Shown: piece after piece, positions 1-10,860 of the stretch | Position numbering within the stretch: the first letter of the stretch is position 1 | Layout of the letters: each line of letters begins with the position of its first letter | Assembly: GCA_900312665.1 (NCBI GenBank) | Contig: ONZQ02000001.1 | Location: 2,871,729 to 2,935,728 of the forward strand | Direction: 5' to 3' | Origin: Cephalotrichum gorgonifer | Lineage: Eukaryota; Ascomycota; Sordariomycetes; Microascales; Microascaceae | DNA: 64,000 nt | Made by a program: the position numbers and the translations under genes | Notes under the pieces: generated by a model | Databases searched by the model: none | Seen by the model: the letters and a program-made list of their open reading frames with translations, nothing else | What the model was told of the DNA's origin: nothing

Positions 1-1689
1 TTGCGTGGAGGGGGAGTAGAATGGTCGAAGGTCGTCGTCGGCCTCAGGCGAAACACAGATGCGGCGATAATAGGACTTGGTTGGCACCAGCCCCAGTCGA
101 GGTCCGAGGACCTGGAGAAGAGCAGACCCTCCTTGTCTTGCACTATCTATCGCGATAAGACCCGGCTGGTCCCGAGTTTACCGGGTAGCTGAAGAAACAG
201 GGAGCTTTGCAATAAAAGTCGGGTATATGGAGCCGACGCTCCTTTCCTTCGTGTATTTATACTCGTATATGAAGAGAAGGGACCCTGCCTGAGAGCAGAG
301 TAAGAAGGGTCGACGGGGGGGTAGGGGGAGCCTTTGTAGATGTGTTGGTGCTTGTTGACTTGATGAGGAGGTGAGGGAGATACAAGGTGAAATGCAACCG
401 CTGGGCAATCAGATTGCTCAGGTACAGAAGGAGGGGTTGGACGGTGAGGCGAGGGACGGGACGGTGTACTTGTATGGGTAGTGTTGCATGCAGCACGATG
501 TCTTTGCGGATCGGCCACAGGGGAGGTCCAACACAACACAGGAAACCCGATGATCGGTGAGGATAATTGGGTTTGTGCGGCTGGGAGGATCGAACAGACC
601 CCAGGTAATGCACCCCGGGAGAAATCAACAAGTGGCTTGTTGGGCCGCCCTCTTCGTCTCGTCTCGTCTCGTTCGCCTCAGGGCGTGATCCTCTATTATG
701 ATGTATCCGACCCACCCGCACCTTGGGCACATCTAATCAGGTGGCCCATCCCAGCTCACCTCACCTCAGCAGCAGCCCAAGTGCCTCCAATTATCATCGC
801 TTGTCAAGGTACTTTCCGCATTTAACTAGCTCTCTCCTCTAATAAAGTTGCCCGTCCCATCTAGTGTTGCTTGAATGCCCCCCAACCCGCTAATAATATA
901 GGTGTCTTTTGCACCAGGTGTCCTGTTTCCCCCCATGGATGGCGAGTCCATTATCGGTGCTGGCACGCAATATTAAAGAATATATCCAATGTAGAGTACA
1001 CGTACCTGTTATATGTTATCATCTATGACGCCATCCGCCAATGCCAACGCCACCGACAACACAGAGACGACTAGAACCATAATTCCCACCATCATCTGTC
1101 GATCCCAAGTACCCTGGATTAAGTACGTCTCTTGCGCAATGAGCGAATACCACCCAGGTCGTGCAAACACACGCCGCCAAGGTGCTCTTTATTTGTTATA
1201 ATAATGTTGTTTAATAACATACGTACCTCTCACATCCAATACCAGTCTTTCATTGTGTTCAAGGATAGCCGCAAGAATCGCAATCCCCCGCACCCGCGAT
1301 AAGACGATAAGACAGGCCTAACCAGACCAGCGTATCTATCGTATCAGAGAATGGGACACTACCTTAGACGAGAAGGAAAGGGACATGTCATGGGTAGGCC
1401 AACAAATGAAACCCTGGCCGGAAGAACGAAGGCATGGGACCTTCATAGAATACACCAAACCCAGGCATACTAAGTAGATAATTCACGAACATCACTTCGG
1501 GACACAAGCTAGTGGTTTGACGTGGGAAACCGTGGCTTCGGATAGCTCAATATAATGGAAGAAACAAATCTACCAAAATCATGTGGTACATTGTACTCAA
1601 ATAACGCCTCCAATGACCCGTTCGGTATCCCCAACGCCGGCTGCCTGTCCTTTCAAAGATGGCACAAAATCAATGCTTTTATTTCGAAT
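1..1689. other. Intergenic / left edge, no gene recognised
   Basis: No open frame here shows a recognisable domain, a coherent splice structure or coding-like codon use. Short overlapping frames occur on both strands and look random. A short GTCTC tandem run lies near 652-670, and one copy of the 8-mer TACTCGTA lies at 260-267. The right end is the 3' flank of the eL30 gene. Confidence 0.6.
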
Positions 1690-2278
1690 TTACGACTGCT
1701 GCTCGCTGAGGATATCCGAGTCACCGGCATCGAGGATGGCCATGGTGGAGGTCCTGAAGGTCTTACCGCAGGCGGTACCGAGGTCGATCTGTCATGGGAC
1801 AAAGAGGTAAGTATGTGGTTGTTACCCTCCAAAGTCTTGGTGCAAAGACTTCTTCTCGGGGTAGACCACGGCATCAAGGCTCCGAGTGCTTTGGGGGAAG
1901 CAAACTCTTTACAGATGCCATGCTGCGCGGGTCGGATTACAGAGGATAGACTTACGTTGGTTCCGGAAAGGTGGTGGACGGGGGCCTTGGCCAGCATGGC
2001 GTAGTACTCAAGGAGAGACTTGCGCAGCGGGGGAGCGTTCTGGGCAATGATGACAAGCTTGGCCTTGCCCGAGCGGAGGCTCTTGAGGGTGGTCTTCTGC
2101 AGCGGATGTTAGCAATGCTGGACTGTGATGGCAACGGCTATGTGCACCAGCCCAAAGGAGCCGGAGGGTGACGACGACGACGTACGTAGCCAAGGGTGAC
2201 CTTGCCGGACTTGATCACGAGCGCCAGCTTGGAGCTGATGCTGTGGGCGTCCTTCTTCGACTTCTTGACGGGGGCCAT
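1690..2278 (-). CDS. rpl30: 60S ribosomal protein eL30
   Basis: Small-protein component of the large cytosolic ribosomal subunit. I spliced three exons on the minus strand: 2278-2186, 2096-1956 and 1788-1690, giving 110 aa, the usual eL30 length. The product starts MAPVKKSKKDAHSISSKLAL, runs through the conserved core with LRSGKAKLVIIAQNAPPLRK and YYAMLAKAPVHHLSGTN, and ends GDSDILSEQQS. Introns are 89 nt (2097-2185, GTACGT..CAG) and 167 nt (1789-1955, GTAAGT..CAG), both phase 0. The start codon is fixed by the conserved N-terminus. It is divergent from the uL16 gene 401 bp away, so the two probably share promoter elements. Family identity is near certain; the exact splice ends are supported by unbroken frame and family alignment from memory. 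Confidence 0.95.
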
Positions 2279-2679
2279 TGTGAGAGATTGGAGAGCCTGG
2301 GGGTTCCGGTAAGTGAGGTTGTCGAGTGTTGTTGGGTGAAGGATGTCGATAGGAAGAAAATCGAAGAAGTCTCAAAAACGAGGGGGCCTTTTTGGTCCTT
2401 AGCCCCGAAAATTATCAGAAAACAATGTGGGCTACATTTCTCGGCTGCGGTGTGTTCCGAAGTTTTCCCGGAGAGTGGGCAACCACCCCGGTGTGGTGCA
2501 TTTCTGCATTTCTAAGCCCTAACTGGGGGGCCCTAGTGATTTGAAATCAACCCATTTCGTCGCCTCCGCCACCCAGTCGACCGAACACCATATCTTGACG
2601 TGACTGCGCTCCACGTCGACCTCGATTTGAATCGTCAACCACCCTTTACACAGTAAACGACCATCTCAAATCCGTCAAG
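2279..2679. promoter_or_regulatory. Shared bidirectional ribosomal-protein promoter
   Basis: This 401-bp interval separates the start codons of the divergent eL30 (-) and uL16 (+) genes. It holds no ORF of note. Near its middle is an AGCCCTAA element. Divergent ribosomal protein genes in fungi are commonly co-regulated from one promoter; that this one is shared is inferred from geometry. Confidence 0.6.
2515..2522 (+). promoter_or_regulatory. Tbf1-like box (AGCCCTAA)
   Basis: The octamer AGCCCTAA fits the Tbf1 recognition consensus ARCCCTAA. Tbf1 is known to act at ribosomal-protein and ribosome-biogenesis promoters in several yeasts. The site is about 237 bp from the eL30 start and 158 bp from the uL16 start. 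One 8-mer match is weak on its own; the location gives it weight. Confidence 0.4.
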
Positions 2680-3711
2680 ATGGCCCGCCGTCCCGCCCGT
2701 TGCTACCGGTACTGCAAGAACAAGGTAAGGGAGTGATTTTGTCGTCGACTTTTGGAGTTCTCTGGGGTGTCTGGGCGGATTTGTGGAGTTGGGAATACTT
2801 TTTTTATCGCCCACGACCGCCTTCAAATCGACGACGACCGAACAGCAAAGAGACGATGAGGGTTTCAATACGGGTGTTCATTCGGGTTCCAGGTCGCTAA
2901 CTGCCGTGTCTTCTCCTCTATAGCCGTACCCCAAGTCCCGCTTCAACCGTGGTGTTCCCGACCCCAAGATCAGGATCTTCGATCTCGGCCGCAAGCGTGC
3001 CACCGTCGACGAGTTCCCTCTCTGCATCCACCTCGTCTCCAACGAGTATGAGCAGCTTGGCTCTGAGGCCCTAGAGGCCTCGCGTATTTGCGCCAACAAG
3101 TGAGTTTTTTCTTACTCTCTTGATCGCCTACGTCATGCGCCAGCAGACGACGACCCGGCGCCGAACAAGTTCTGACCGTCCTTAGGTACCTCGTCAAGCA
3201 CGCCGGCAAGGAGGCCTTCCACCTCCGCATGCGCGCCCACCCCTTCCACGTCGTCCGCATCAACAAGATGTTGTCGTGTGCCGGTGCCGATAGGCTCCAG
3301 ACCGGAATGCGTGGTGCCTGGGGTAAGCCCAACGGTACCGTCGCCCGTGTGAACATTGGCCAGATTCTCGTCAGCGTCCGCACCCGTGACTCCAGTAAGG
3401 CCATCCCCTTCCCGTACCCACGAACGAATAAGGAGAGGTCTCCACTCAACCATGGCAGTAAACGCTAACACACATGTTCAGACCGTGCCATCGCCCTCGA
3501 GGCTCTCCGCCGCTGCCAGTACAAGTTCCCCGGCAGGCAAAAGATCATCGTCTCCAAGAACTGGGGCTTCACCCCCCTCCGCCGCGAGGAGTACATGGAG
3601 AGGAAGGAGGCCGGCCACGTCAAGGTCGACGGTTGCTACGTCAAGTTCCTCACCAAGAACGGCCCCATCGCGCAAAACATGAGGGAGTTCCCCGACGCGT
3701 TCAACGCTTAA
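2680..3711 (+). CDS. rpl10: 60S ribosomal protein uL16 (L10)
   Basis: Large-subunit protein at the subunit interface, needed for final 60S maturation. Four exons: 2680-2724, 2924-3099, 3186-3394 and 3482-3711, giving 219 aa. The N-terminus MARRPARCYRYCKNK is diagnostic. It is followed by SRFNRGVPDPKIRIFDLG, HPFHVVRINKMLSCAGADRL, RGAWGKPNGTVARV and the end FPDAFNA. Introns are 199, 86 and 87 nt; all have GT..AG ends, and exon phases add up without a stop. The first intron splits off only 15 codons, a common arrangement for fungal ribosomal protein genes. It is divergent from eL30. Confidence 0.96.
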
Positions 3712-6080
3712 AAGTGTGATAGTAGAGAGGGGAAGGAGGATCGACGAACTGGGACACGGTTTGGTCGTCGTATGGTATGATGGACTGGCAAATGTCAGTA
3801 GTTATGGGCAAAGGGTTTGCCCCAGCGAGTCGATACCAATAGACCGACGAAACTAAACTCGGGAACTTGATCCTCAACAACTGTTGTGAACACCAGTGAC
3901 ATACATCCGTCCCAATACAGGGCAAGGGGGGGTTGGTACAGTGCAGTCCACGGTCATTCTGTTACTCTGCTTGAGTACTCTTGGTTCCGTCCGGGTATTA
4001 GAGGGTGTGCTGACGAGAGGTGAGCTGTTGTCATCTGTCCTCTAGCCTTACGGTCTCACCAAGCCGACGAGTCGCCCAATTCCCCCTACGCGGCCGGCTT
4101 TATGACTCAGATTGGAGGTCAAACTAAGGAGCCTGCTCCGCCTCCCTCTTACCCCGTCTATTTGTATGTAGTTACAAATCAGGGGCACCTTTTGCCACCA
4201 ACTTGCCACAGTACAGAGTTGCCGCTACAGGTCATGTCTCCGAAGGGTTACGAGATCCGTCTCGTCTCGTTTTGAGGTATGGATTCGTGAGGTAGGCAGT
4301 CAGTAGAGTTACTTTCGCCCCCGTAGGAGTGGAAGCGCACACCGGCGGTATATCTTGTTCTTTTTGGAGCGTCCAGTGAACAGGAGGCCCTCACTCCGTC
4401 GCCCTCCCTGTCTTTTCTCCTTTTTCACCTTCGAGCTAGGCCGGTGCTGAGTAATGGAGAACTATTTACGTATCAAGTATGTATTACTGGAATGAACCGT
4501 GAGTCAAGGTAGTAGAGTCACTTCGCCCATGTTGCTTGCTGCCTCTATCGACGGCACAGGTGGCTAGCGGGAACTAGATTCATCGCCCTTGTGAAGACTT
4601 TCCTCGTTACATTCTTCTTTTGGAAGCATCCGTCCCATCCTCTCGGTGTTCACTGGGCTAGATCCATGTTGCCACATGATAAACTTCCCAATCAAGCATG
4701 GATACGGTCTACTCGTACATACTTGGGGGATAGAGTTCAGGGCCGAGGCCGTTAGCTCCCGCTCAGCAACCATCCTGATAGACTTGCTGTTGTTCCTGGT
4801 CGACACGTGGACACTCACCCTCTGATGTACTTGGTATTCGCATGAACGGGGTTATTGGCTCAATTTCGGCGACTCAGTGAACAAGGAGTGAGTACACGGA
4901 CACTGCTACTTGCCTATACAGGAAGTATGCCCTCCCTAGGGCGGTTCAACGATCTAGGGGCGGGTTGTCATATTGATAGCTGCTATCTTCAAAGTGCTAC
5001 GCCCTCATGTGTGTTGCATGAAACATATAACCAAATCCCGATCCAACGGGAGGCCCAGCGCCGAGGCTATTGAACAATAGCATGAGGGCATGATATCTTC
5101 CCGACTGGACTGGCAATAGTAATATATTACGAGTACGGGATAGTGAAAGACATGTCTTATGGAGCACTTCTACTACGCTCTACGTGCGTGTGCTGGATCA
5201 GTTCCCTGGAAGAAAAGATACAAGTACTACTTGTAGTACGAGTAAACCCACCCACACTGTTTCACTCGATCTCTCATCGCATGGATGATGGCTTAACCAA
5301 AATGGCGCTTATCACGGGGCATTAAGACCCACTCATGTATCGGCTTGCCCTCTGGGGACACCTGGTCAACAAGACAACAGCCTTCATGTTCCGAGCATCG
5401 ACGGCCGATCACCATCACCACAGGCATACTTGTACAACGGCAAGCAGAGCCCATTTCTATGCTTATTTGAAAATGGCACGCACCTGCAAACAAACCCCAT
5501 TATCCCCTAAGTTTCTTTAAAAAAATCTTTCAAAACTCCTGTGGCCCTACAAGAACAAGAACGGGAGCAGGAGCTCAGAAGTTACGACTACAACACAGTA
5601 ATAGTGTATTTCTGAGGCGGAGTGGACCCACACTAATAAGCCCCATTCGGTCCCATGCTGAGGTGCCATTTTTAGGGCCGACGGTCCATGGTGCTGATGC
5701 GAGCGTGCCTGACTCTCGACTCCAATCCCGTGGCGTTCAAGATCTGTTGTGGCTTCTAACTTCACTCGCGCCCCGTACTACTTCTTGTTTCCCTTTTCCA
5801 TCTGGCGACCCCCGACTTCTATTCTACCCGATCTATTCAATCCTGCAACTCTCCCGTCTCCGCATGGGCGAGGTCGACGTTTCTTTTAAAACCAATCATA
5901 TATATCCATAATACCCCGATCCCTCGGTACTCGCGACCGTCTTTCTTGGCCAGCCGTCGATCTCGACCCCTGAACATCCAACCTGACGTCGACTCCATAA
6001 CCGGCCTGCGCCGCGACTACAGAACCTAGATCGAAATCTTGTTCCGCTGATCGCCTTCTGGAAAAGCCAGCGCGTACAAT
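3712..6080. other. Intergenic region
   Basis: About 2.4 kb with no supported gene. Short frames exist on both strands (for example 5293-5493 minus, 66 codons) but none shows a recognisable domain. Three copies of the TACGAGTA/TACTCGTA 8-mer occur at 4710-4717, 5128-5135 and 5237-5244. The last 300 bases before 6081 are pyrimidine-rich, as expected of a fungal promoter or 5' leader for the coiled-coil gene. Confidence 0.5.
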
Positions 6081-8038
6081 ATGTCGACACACTCGAAGAA
6101 GATAAGCTCCGCCGGGGTGAATCGGATATCAAACACAGAGTCCTCCGCCTCGCCCCAGACCTCACCCTCGCGACAAGCCCCAAGATCCTCTACGCCGACT
6201 TCGAACACGCCGACGCGCACGCGCTCTGTCCGAACCGGCACCCCAGTCTCCGCCCGCGGGGCGGCGGTGAGGCGGGAGTCGCTGCTGGGAAACGCCGCGA
6301 CGGAAGCGCAGCAGCAGGCCCGCGAGGAGGCCGCCGCCGTTATGGAGGACCTAAGGGAGCGCCTAGCTAACGCCGAGAGCGCCGCCGAGAACTCGAGGAA
6401 GCAACTCGAAGTTCTACAGTCGCGGTTCGAGGACACGACGAAGGAGCAGGCTAAGCTGGAGGAGCGCCTCCATGAAGCCGAGGAGCAGATCGAGGCCTTG
6501 ACGAACGAGAAGCGCGAGGCCGCGAGGCAAACACGTGAGATGGAGACGATCTACGAGGCCGAGCGGAGTTCTATGATGAAGGAAAAGGAAGAGATGGCGA
6601 ATCGGGAAGAGGAGATGCAGGCAGTGATAAAGCGGCTAAAGGACAGTCTTGCGAACAAGAACGCCAATCCTAGCGAAGACGAAAGTCGCGCATCAAGACA
6701 AGGTACGGATGCACTGTCACTCCTTACTCTCCCCCGTTCTCCAACCGTTTGCCGTTGCGTCAAAACGGCGCCGTTCCTTGGCCCGAGACTAACTGTGCCG
6801 TAGTGGAAGGCGGAAACTTCGCACCCCCATCTTCCCTCAACCGCAGCGACTCCCGAAACAACTCGAAGCTCCTTCTGCAAAAAGACAAACTCATAGAATC
6901 ACTCCGCCTCGAGCTCGCCGAGGCCCAGATCAAGCTGGTTGAGTCAGAAAACCAGGGCGGCGGCCGGCTACAAGAGGTCGAGCGGCTATTGATGGAGGCC
7001 CGCATGGCCAATGCGCGGCTGATGGAGGACAATGAGAGCTATCAGCTGCTCCTACAAGAAAGGACCTTGAACGGCGAGTTTAAGAGTAGCCTTGCCTTTA
7101 TGGGAGGCAGCGCCGCCAACGAAGACGCGCTGAAGGCCCTGGAAGGCCGCAATAGCGGGACCACGTTAGCTGATGAGCTATCCGAGGCGGTGGAGAACGA
7201 GGCTACGGATCAAGCGCGTCTAGAGGCTGATCTCAAAGCACTTAAGGAGGAGAACAAGGCGCTGGTTCTCTACATCGACAAGACTCTGGGCAAGGTCCTC
7301 GGGCACCCCGAGTTCATGGCCATCCTCGATCAATCTACGGCCGAGGAGAAGTCGTCGGCCAACAAGAACAAGGACCTGCCCCCACCTCCTCTGGAAAAGG
7401 ATCAACAGTGGGCCGGCTCGTCCATCTTCCAGAGGGCCAAATTCACCGTAGCGGGGGCGGCCGCATCGAAGACCAGGCAGCGGCCCGTGTCGGTGATGCC
7501 CACGTCCACAAACTCGGTTCACAACAACCCGGAGACGGCACCTAAGATCCCCATCGGCAACCTTACCCGCTCCACCAGCGTTCGCCGTGCCAGGCCCATG
7601 AGCGAACAGTTCACCGGAGGACACGGCGGAACTAGCGGCCTGCTCGGCCAACGATACAGGGGTGCGGACGGGCCCGGCTCGCCCACGTTTAGCGAGCCCC
7701 GGCGGTCGCAGACCTACTTCGGCACCGCGGGCTCCCGGTCGCCGAGCGGCCAGCACGCGGCGGCGCCGTCGTCGGGTAACTTCCCCGGTATGAGGAGCGA
7801 GACGTCGAGCATGAGCGGGGACTCGGCGGACGTGGTTACGCCGCCGTCGCAGTCTCCGCCCCGCCACAGCGACAAGGGGACAACGTTCACGGGGAACAAG
7901 GTCAGGCCGCTGAGGCTCCTCCAGGAGCAGGAGCCGCCCAAGACCTCCGACACGAACAAGAGGGCCAGCTGGATTAACTGGTCTGGCTGGGGTCCCAAGA
8001 AGGACGAGGCGCCCCCGTCGGGTGCTATTGCTGAGTAG
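6081..8038 (+). CDS. Coiled-coil protein of unknown function
   Basis: Two exons, 6081-6702 and 6804-8038, give 618 aa. The 101-nt intron has GTACGG, a CTAAC branch site about 15 nt before its TAG, and splits a Val codon. Residues 1-65 are Ser/Thr/Pro-rich. Residues about 75-205 and 225-415 are long Glu/Lys/Arg/Leu heptad-like coiled coil, with a short conserved-looking stretch (YIDKTLGKVLGHPEFMAILD) near the end of the second coil. The C-terminal 190 residues are a disordered Ser/Pro/Arg-rich tail ending in a Trp-rich patch (WINWSGWGPKKDE). It resembles the loosely named fungal 'M protein repeat' coiled-coil proteins. I see no catalytic motif, and a scaffold role is only a guess from architecture. 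Confidence 0.85.
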
Positions 8039-9007
8039 GGGGGAAGTTTGTATAGTTTTGATCTCATCCTTCTATTTTTCCTCAGTTGAAAATCTCCATC
8101 TTGGTATGATGATGCATGAGTATGTGGTTCCGGTCTTACACGTCTTGTTTACTTAGCATGCCGTTTTCTAATTCTAAATTTCATCACGTGACGGGATGAA
8201 TCATCCTACTCTCGCCATGGGAGGAAATGGATCCAATGCCCTTATGGAAATAGGACAGCGTTGGGGAAGAAGGTGAGGGGGGGTGGTTGGACCTCCCCTT
8301 CCCGCTCAAGCAAACAAATCCCGAAGCTCGGGTCGAACCTCTATACTGGGAAGGAGAGGCCGAAGCAAAGAAACCGCGCAAGACACAGGTAGACACGATG
8401 AGAGGTTCTCGCCAGCCACGTCTGCATAATGGCGTTCTCCCCCCCGTGGAGAGATATCCTTACACGTGTTGAGCGTACTGATGTGGCATGACAGCATCCA
8501 GCGCCGTGGCCTGCAAGGTCAAAGTAGAAAAGAGGAGCGCTGCAAGGCGCTGTAGGCCGGGCATTACGGGGAAGGGAAAGAGGAGGGGGGTGTACGGGTG
8601 TGTAGTCTGGATCTTCTACTCATAGTTGGGTTCCTGCGCAATTTTTGGGGAAAGGAGCATTCTTAAGTTCATTGGGGGCCGAAGCTGGGGTTTACGTGGG
8701 GAACGAGGAGCGTGCGCGCGCATGAGGGATGCTGGAGATTCTTGGTTGGACGGGCATGTGGAGGGATCGACTCCATACGGGTAGATCGAGGTCTATTTGC
8801 GAAAAGGGAGGGTGGGTTATCCGTATGTGTGTTGTGTGTTGTGTGTTGGTGTCTATGCAGGCGGCGTTATTGCGCTGGAGTATGTACGGGATGTGGTCCT
8901 ATGTTCTCCGTTGGCTCTGTGAAAAGCTCAGAGCTCACATCCCACATCCATAGTCGGCCAGGGGGGGGGCGGGAGCGCGTGGATGGGTGATCCGGGAGGA
9001 GATGGAA

Positions 9008-9040
9008 GGGGCGAAAGGGGGAAGGGGGAAGGGGAAAGGG
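9008..9040 (+). repeat. G-run tract (possible G-quadruplex)
   Basis: Six runs of three to five G separated by one to four mainly A residues. The arrangement fits the usual G-quadruplex pattern on the plus strand. It lies in non-coding DNA about 1 kb after the coiled-coil gene. Confidence 0.5.
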
Positions 9041-10825
9041 CTGGTGGAGGGGAGTTTCGGTCTTGGGATGGGTGGGATTTGTAATGTCTCGTGGTGTTTC
9101 AGGGGCATATTAACTCCTTAGGGATGGGTATTAACTATTATTATTATCTCCAAGTTCCAGGGTTGAGCGCCAACCCTTTGGCTGCAACAAGCATCCCGTT
9201 GTGTCCGAACTGCTGACCGCAACATCTGTCGTGTTATCGGAGTCTTTCCTCTGAGGAGTACACGGATGTTGCCTTCGCGCAGCTTGACTCACCTTGCCCA
9301 GCCCCGGTAGTGTGCCCAATGGAAGCAGTCTAAGTTGTAGTTGACAGGTGCGGTGCGCGATAGAGAGGATGGGAAAAAGGGCTGTGGTCCTAACAATAGC
9401 AAAAGAGCGCCGTGCAGGTCCGACGGCGACGGCCTGGGGATTGAGGAAGGATGACAGGATGGCCGTTATGTGATGTGATGTGACGCTTCTTGCTATTCTA
9501 GCTTTTCTCCGTTGCTCTTTCCTCTGCTGCTCACTTGTACAAGTAACCCTGCCCAGCAATGACATGACATCCTCACGACTCGCGGGCCTAAACTCAAGCC
9601 AAACAAAGCTCACGCCCCCTCCGAGGACACCGAGGTTCGAGAAATCTTCAAGAAGATGGTCCTCGTTGCGAATATAGTATGGCCGCCCCGAAGAAGAAAA
9701 AGGAAGAATAAAGGGCCGACACTCCCGTCACACTACAGACTTGTTTCGGTCACATTATCCACTTTCCCTCCCTCTCTCCCCCGCCCGCATCAAAATAGAA
9801 CAATGAACCACGGGCGGGCCCATTCGCTGGCAATTGGGGGGTTACAGCCACCCCATCCACTGATACTTGGCCACCTGTGAGAGGTCCGAAAGCCAAAAAG
9901 AACGGAAGGGGGGGAAACGGTTGCAGCCTAATTCTCGCCCTCCCGTCTCCCGCTTCCCGCCGCCTCCCACCTCCAGCGGCAGCAAATCTTGCAGCCGTTC
10001 CCGACGTCTGATGTTGTCAGAGTGATGCAGCGGCACCTCCCTTCCCTCCCCTGCCGCCCCGTCCCGTCCGTCCGCCAGCATTATAATACAGGGACGGGAC
10101 CGGTAGGTCTTGCTGGAGGCGAGCTACGAGGAGAGAGGGGAAGGAGGGGAAAGGCGGAGGGGAGAGGCGGGGGGAGGTCAACCCCGCCTCGTGCCCGTTC
10201 GCTGCCGAAATGCCTGATCCTCAGGATCACTAATGCTTGCCTGGTCCCTTATGGGGCATTCGCGGTTGACAAACACTCTATAGGAAGCGAGACAACTAGC
10301 GAAAGTACGGTGGAGACTGGGGAGTGGAGAGTGGTGAACAGATGGAAACGTCCGGGACGGACGGGAAGTCCCATGCTTTCCGAGACAGCGCCGGAGGGAA
10401 TATTAGAACCGTCGCGATTTTCCCTCACCGACTGGCTTTGCTACGACTACTCATGCTTGTACGAGTAATATACCCATCGTCTCCTAAAGTCTGGAGGGGG
10501 GGCAGTGTAGCAACAATACCACTCCTACAAGGTGGTACTGTGAGGGTTATTGCTCATATCACTTCGGGTTTGAGTACTAAAACAAGTACTTGTACACAAT
10601 CTCCACTTGTTACGGAGCAGAGCCCAGGACAGTGGATGGACTGGACACACCCGAGCCGGAGCGCACGGCAGATCAACCGAGCTCCCGAGGAGTGAAGACG
10701 GTTCGAAACGGGCCCCATAATTATTACCGAGAATTGGCCTAACGAGCACGCACGAGATTTTGCCACGGAGATTGATGTCGCCTCGTTCCGTGCCCTTCTG
10801 GAACATCGCTCCACTCATCCGTGTA

Positions 10826-10860
10826 CCCACCACCACTAGCCCACCACCCACCACCCACCG
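10826..10860 (+). repeat. CCACCCA-type microsatellite
   Basis: Imperfect tandem run built from CCAC and CCACCCA units in intergenic DNA. Confidence 0.5.

Noticed and set aside
580..605. GTTCGATCC on the minus strand, tRNA B-box-like
   Set aside because: The adjacent five bases on each side do not form a T-stem; no A-box at the right distance.
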